DNA from: Sorghum bicolor
Lineage: Eukaryota; Streptophyta; Magnoliopsida; Poales; Poaceae
NCBI RefSeq assembly: GCF_000003195.3
Contig: NC_012877.2
Coordinates: 29,816,444 to 29,880,443, forward strand
Direction: 5' to 3'
DNA: 64,000 nt
Shown here: in pieces, positions 59,703 through 64,000 of the stretch
Layout of the letters: the number at the start of each line of letters is the position of its first letter
Position numbering within the stretch: the first letter of the stretch is position 1
Translations under genes and position numbers: made by a program
Notes under the pieces: generated by a model
The model's database searches: none
The model's input: only the letters and a program-made list of their open reading frames with translations
What the model was told of the DNA's origin: nothing

Positions 59703-60169
59703 TGTGGGGGTATAAACCCCTATACCCTTGCGGCTAGACTTCGGCCAGGAGGCTTGGCCCATTACGAGACGAGTTCAAGGCTTGATCCGACAACCTGGAG
59801 TTTCGCGCAAGGAAACAAGATGTGGAGATCAAGCAGGATTCTAGTCGGTTAGAATAGGAATTGATATCGAATTATCCATGGCAATTGTAACCGACTAGGA
59901 TTAGTTTCCAGATCTGTAACCCTGCCCTCCAGACTATATAAGGAGGGGCAAGGGACCCCCCTAGGACATATCACATCATTATCTCTCAACACAATCCAAT
60001 ACAACCAGACGCAGGACGTAGGTATTACGCCAACTCGGCGGCCGAACCTGGATAAAAAGCTTGTCCGTGTCTTGCGTCACCATCGAGTTCGTAGTTTGCG
60101 CACCGTCTACCGATAAACTACTACCGTGGGTATACCCCAAGGTAGACTGCCGACCAGCTTTCGTCGACA
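59703..60169 (+). repeat. 3' LTR of the young Tat element
   Basis: 467 bp, one difference from the 5' LTR. Followed by TACTC (60170-60174), after which the B-type satellite monomer resumes. Confidence 0.97.
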
Positions 60170-62663
60170 TACTCCTAGGTGAAGAGGCTCAAGTGGAAGG
60201 TCGGTTCGATCTATTTGGAGATAGTGCTAATCTTGATGCAAGATAGGTGCACGGTTTGCATGGAACATACCATATGCAAAGAAATCCATTTGGACGCACC
60301 CCAATAGAACTCCTAGATGACATGTGTCATATAGAATCTCGCTTTGGTCTGTTTGGGGACAGAGTTAGTTTTGGTGCAAGATAGGTACACAGTTTGCGCC
60401 TAATGCATCATAGGCTAAGAAACCATTTTGGATGCACCCGATGATACTCCTAGGTAAAGGGGCTCAAGTGGAAGCTTAGTTTGCTTTGTTTGGAGATAGT
60501 GCTAATCTTGATGCAAGATAAGTGCACGAATTGCATCGAACGTACCATATGCTTAGAAATATATTTGGAAGCACCCAATAGAACTGCTAGATGACGTGTG
60601 TCATATAGAATCTCACCTCGGCCTCTTTGGAGATAGTGATAGTTTCGGTGCAAGACAGGTACACGGTTTGTGCCTAATGCACCATAGGCTAAGAAACTAT
60701 TTTGGACGAACGCGATGGTACTCCTTGGTGAAGAGGCTCAAGTGGAATCTTGGTTCGGTCTGTTTGGAGATAGTTCTAATCTTGATGCAAGATAGGTGCA
60801 CGGTTTGTATGGAACATACCATATGCTCAGAAATCAATTTGGACACACCCGATGGAACTGTAGATGCACCCGATGGAACTACTAGATGAAGTGTATCATA
60901 TGGAATCTCGCTTCGGTCCAATTCGAGATAATATTAGTTTCGGTGCAAGATAGTTGGATGGTTTGTGCCCAGTGCACCATAGGCTCAGAAATCATTGTGG
61001 ATGTTCGCGATGGTACTCCTAGGTGAAGAGGCTCAAGTGGAAGGTCGGTTTGATCTGTTTGGAGATAGCGCTAATCTTGATGCAAGATAGGTGCACGGTT
61101 TGCATGGAACATACCATATTCTTAGAAATCAATTTGGACGCACCCGATAGAACTCCTAGATCATTTGTGTCATATGGAATCTCGCTTCAATCTGTTTGGA
61201 GACAGTGTTAGTTTAGGTGCAAGATTGGTGCATGGTTTGCACATAATGCACCATAGGCTCAGAAACCATTATGGAAGCACCCGATGATAATCCTAGGTGA
61301 AGAGGCTCAAGTGGAAGCTCGGTTCGATCTGTTTGGAGATAATGCTAATCTTGATGCAAGATAGGTGCACGGTTTGCATGGAACATACCATATGCTAAGA
61401 AATCCATTTAGACGCACCCCAATAGAACTCCTAGATGACATGTGTCATATAGAATCTCGATTTGGTCTGTTTGGAGATAGTGTTAGTTTCGGTGCAAGAT
61501 AGGTACACGGTTTGTGCCTAATGCACCATATGCTAAGAAACTATTTTGGACGCACGCGATGGTACTCCTTGGTGAAGAGGCTCATGTGGAATCTTGGTTC
61601 TGTCTGTTTGGAGATAGTTCTAATCTTGATGCAAGATAGGTGCACAGTTTGCATGGAACATACCATATGCTCAGAAATCAATTTGGACACACCCGATGGA
61701 ACTGTAGATGCACCCGATGGAACTACTAGATGAAGTGTATCATATTGAATCTCGCTTTGGTCCAGTTGGAGATAGTATTAGTTTCGGTGCAAGATAGTTG
61801 CATGGTTTGTGCCCAGTGCACCATAGGCTCAGAAATCGTTGTGGAAGTTCCCAATGGTACTCCTAGGTGAAGAGGCTCAAGTGAAAGCTCGATTCGGTCT
61901 GTTTGGAGATAGTGCTAATCTTGATGAAAGATAGGTGTACGGTTTGCATGGAACGTACCATATTCTCAGAAATCAATTTGGACGCACCCGATAGAACTCC
62001 TAGATCATTTGTGTCATATGGAATCTCACTTCAATCTTTTTGGAGACAGAGTTAGTTTAGGTGTAATATTGGTGCATGGTTTGCAGATAATGCACCATAG
62101 GCTCAGAAACCATTATGGAAGCACCCGATGATAATCCTAGGTGAAGAGGCTCAAGTGGAAGCTCGGTTCGATCTGTTTGGAGATAGTGCTAATCTTGATG
62201 CAAGATAGGTGCACGGTTTGCATGGAACATACCATATGCTAAGAAGTCCATTTAGACGCACCCCAATAGAACTCCTAGATGACATGTGTCATATAGAATC
62301 TCGCTTTGGTCTGTTTGGAGATAGAGTTAGTTTTGGTGCATGATAGGTACACGGTTTGTGCCTAATGCATCATAGGCTATGAAACCATTTTGGATGCACT
62401 CGATGATACTCCTGGGTAAAGGGGATCAAGTGGAAGCTCAGTTTGCTTTGTTTGGAGATAGTGCTAATCTTGATGCAAGATAGGTGCACGAAATGCATCG
62501 AACGTACCATATGCTTCGAAATATATTTGGAAGCACCCAATAGAACTCTTAGATGACGTGTGCCATATGGAATCTCACTTCGGTCTCTTTGGAGATAGTG
62601 TTAGTTTTGGTGCAAGATAGACACACGGTTTGTGCCGAATGCACCATAGGCTAAGAAACTATT
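60170..62663 (+). repeat. Centromere-type 137-bp satellite, array IV
   Basis: Resumes the B monomer cut at 48069, with the same B-to-E junction as at ~45298. Type A starts at 60762 and 61606. The order and rare variants (ATGCAAAGAAATCC in E; ACCATATGCTAAG in H) repeat those of 45027-47814, so this is a second copy of a ~2.8-kb block. Cut at 62663 in an H monomer by the next LTR. Confidence 0.93.
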
Positions 62664-64000
62664 TGTGGCAGAACCTCCTAAGTGTTTGGGCCCACCGACA
62701 CCTGCCATTGTCCTAAGGACCTCTGACGGTGATGCCGGGAGTCCTCCCACTTTAGAAGTCCGATGAGCATTGCTGGGCGCTCATTCCACTGCTATCTGTG
62801 GCGTACCAAGTTGGCTCGTCCTGACCACTGGTAATGGTCAAACAACGAGAACTGTTTCTTCTCGCCCTTACAGGATAGCAAGTGGCCACCTTAACACCAG
62901 GATCATTCGTTGCGAAGATAAAGCAGTAACTCAACAACACAAGACCAAAATAATATTTCAGAGTGAAACAGCGGAAGTATTACATAACTTAATTTACAAA
63001 AGGAGTTCTTCCAAATAGTAGAGTGTTATTACAAGCCTGGTCCAGCGGAGCAACTTAAACTTTAATACAGAGAGTACAAATTTACAGACCCTGCCCATGG
63101 GTCACGTTTACTCTTCTTCGTCGTCAACCTCGACGACGGTCACACAGCAGGGTCCGAAACAAGTCGGCTCCTGCGCTTCACCTGCAACAGGGGTATTGAA
63201 ACCCTGAGTACGGGAGTACTCAACAAGACTTATCCGACGGGAAAAGAGGAGAATTTAGGGATGCAGGCTTAGGGTAGACAAGGGGTGGCTGAGCAAGGAG
63301 CCAAAGTGTTTTGCGTAAAAGCTTACTAGTAGTGCATCCTTATTTTCAAGTTTTATCCTGAATTTCTCCCTCGCAGAGGCAGAAGAATTCGAGGATAGTC
63401 TAACTAGTTGTTTCCCCACAGACGAATCCGTGAGTTCCTAGTCCTATCATTAAGTATTATTTATCGATGGTCATAGCTTCATGTCGCTATGAGTCCGGGA
63501 ATTGGGATCCGAACCTCATGAGACATTTTCCCCTTTCTCATTATATCACTTAGTTGCATATTTAACTACGATGAGGGTCGAAGGAATTGAGTCTCCCAAT
63601 CGGGGAGCAACGACGATTCGAATCGCTTAGCAATCCAGCTGGAGTTCCTAACCACCCGACATATGTAGAACCAAATCTTGCATATATCAACCCAAGTCAA
63701 GCTCTCCCCAAATCTGACCAGGTTCGCGGCACCCGAGAGCACAGTACTCCACCATCCTACAGCCGATCTAGATGTTTTCCGGTCATCTCAGATCCGTAAG
63801 GTGGGTACACACTACTCTCGCCATCTTTCCACTCCCAGTGCACGAGTAGCTGTTCGCGTCGAGGGATCACAAGACTGGGCTTACCGGAGGCAAGTGGCTA
63901 GTACTATAAATTCTCAACCCAGCAGGCCATCAACGGACCGGTCCTTAACCGACACAGTTGGAGACACTACTTTAAGACTCCATTCTTAAAGCAAGTCCAC
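62664..64000 (-). mobile_element. Second copy of the ~4.1-kb LTR family, cut by the window edge
   Basis: Starts TGTGGCAGAACC like 25095 and matches 25095-26420 along its length with scattered differences and small indels. Same orientation as the first copy. The possible target duplication CTATT (62659-62663) cannot be confirmed because the other end lies outside. Whether it is a solo LTR or a full element is unknown. Short ORFs are not supported. Confidence 0.85.

Larger units (their letters stand above)
48070..60169 (+). mobile_element. Young full-length Ty3/gypsy Tat-lineage retrotransposon with antisense gene
   Basis: 12.1 kb flanked by TACTC at 48065-48069 and 60170-60174, inside a B-type monomer. 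LTRs are 467 bp each and differ at one position (TATAAGAAGG versus TATAAGGAGG). Plus strand: primer region, gag-protease, RT-RNase H, a second archaeal-type RNase H, integrase. Minus strand, between pol and the 3' LTR: a six-exon gene. Then a 70-bp tandem repeat zone and 3' LTR. The double RNase H, antisense ORF and tandem repeats before the 3' LTR are Tat-lineage traits (RIRE2/Grande/Retand group, from memory). One LTR difference implies about 0.08 Myr at 1.3e-8 substitutions per site per year, an assumed rate. Confidence 0.95.

Noticed and set aside
13380..61733. Recurring 62-97 codon ORFs (reading CLMHHRLRNYFGRTRWY) in the satellite
   Set aside because: They are the same stretch of monomers H and A read once per octamer, start at TTG or other weak codons and have no independent support; repeat artefacts, not a gene family.

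Overview
The window is plant DNA from a grass centromere or pericentromere and holds no recognisable host gene. About 21.6 kb is a tandem satellite with a basic monomer of 137 bp. From memory, 137-bp centromeric monomers belong to the sorghum / sugarcane / Miscanthus group of Andropogoneae (CEN38 / SCEN type), and the element families fit a panicoid grass. The species call is inference; the 137-bp period and the insertions are read directly.

Layout: (1) 1-12357, a Ty1/copia element of the SIRE/Maximus (Opie/Ji-like) type, its 5' LTR cut by the window edge, with gag, a broken pol, a broken 'env-like' third ORF and a complete 3' LTR. (2) 12358-15393, satellite array I. (3) 15394-17944, an internally deleted Ty3/gypsy Tat-lineage element in reverse orientation, TSD GTTTG. 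(4) 17945-25094, array II. (5) 25095-39165, an apparent ~4.1-kb solo LTR in reverse orientation, TSD AGAAA. It is split by a ~10-kb Tekay/Del-type chromovirus derivative (27108-37085, TSD ACAAT) with ~3-kb LTRs, decayed pol and one intact 252-codon ORF. (6) 39166-48069, array III. (7) 48070-60169, a very young full-length Tat-lineage element, TSD TACTC, LTRs differing at one site in 467 bp. It carries broken gag-pol on the plus strand and an apparently intact six-exon gene on the minus strand. (8) 60170-62663, array IV. (9) 62664-64000, the start of a second copy of the ~4.1-kb LTR family, cut by the window edge.

The satellite has two levels of organisation. Two monomer classes alternate as a ~274-bp dimer, and four different dimers form an eight-monomer higher-order repeat (HOR) of about 1.1 kb, marked by a 21-bp internal duplication in one monomer. 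Larger recent amplifications (2168-bp 16-mer, 1103-bp octamer series, ~2.8-kb 20-mer) lie on top, and rearrangements visible by eye usually keep the alternation of classes.

The points most worth a second look are the dimer-in-octamer HOR, the intact spliced antisense gene inside a Tat element whose sense ORFs carry stops, the intact ORF in a chromovirus derivative with dead pol, and stop codons that look like cytosine deamination at CAG/CGA sites. All alignments, difference counts and ages were made by eye.
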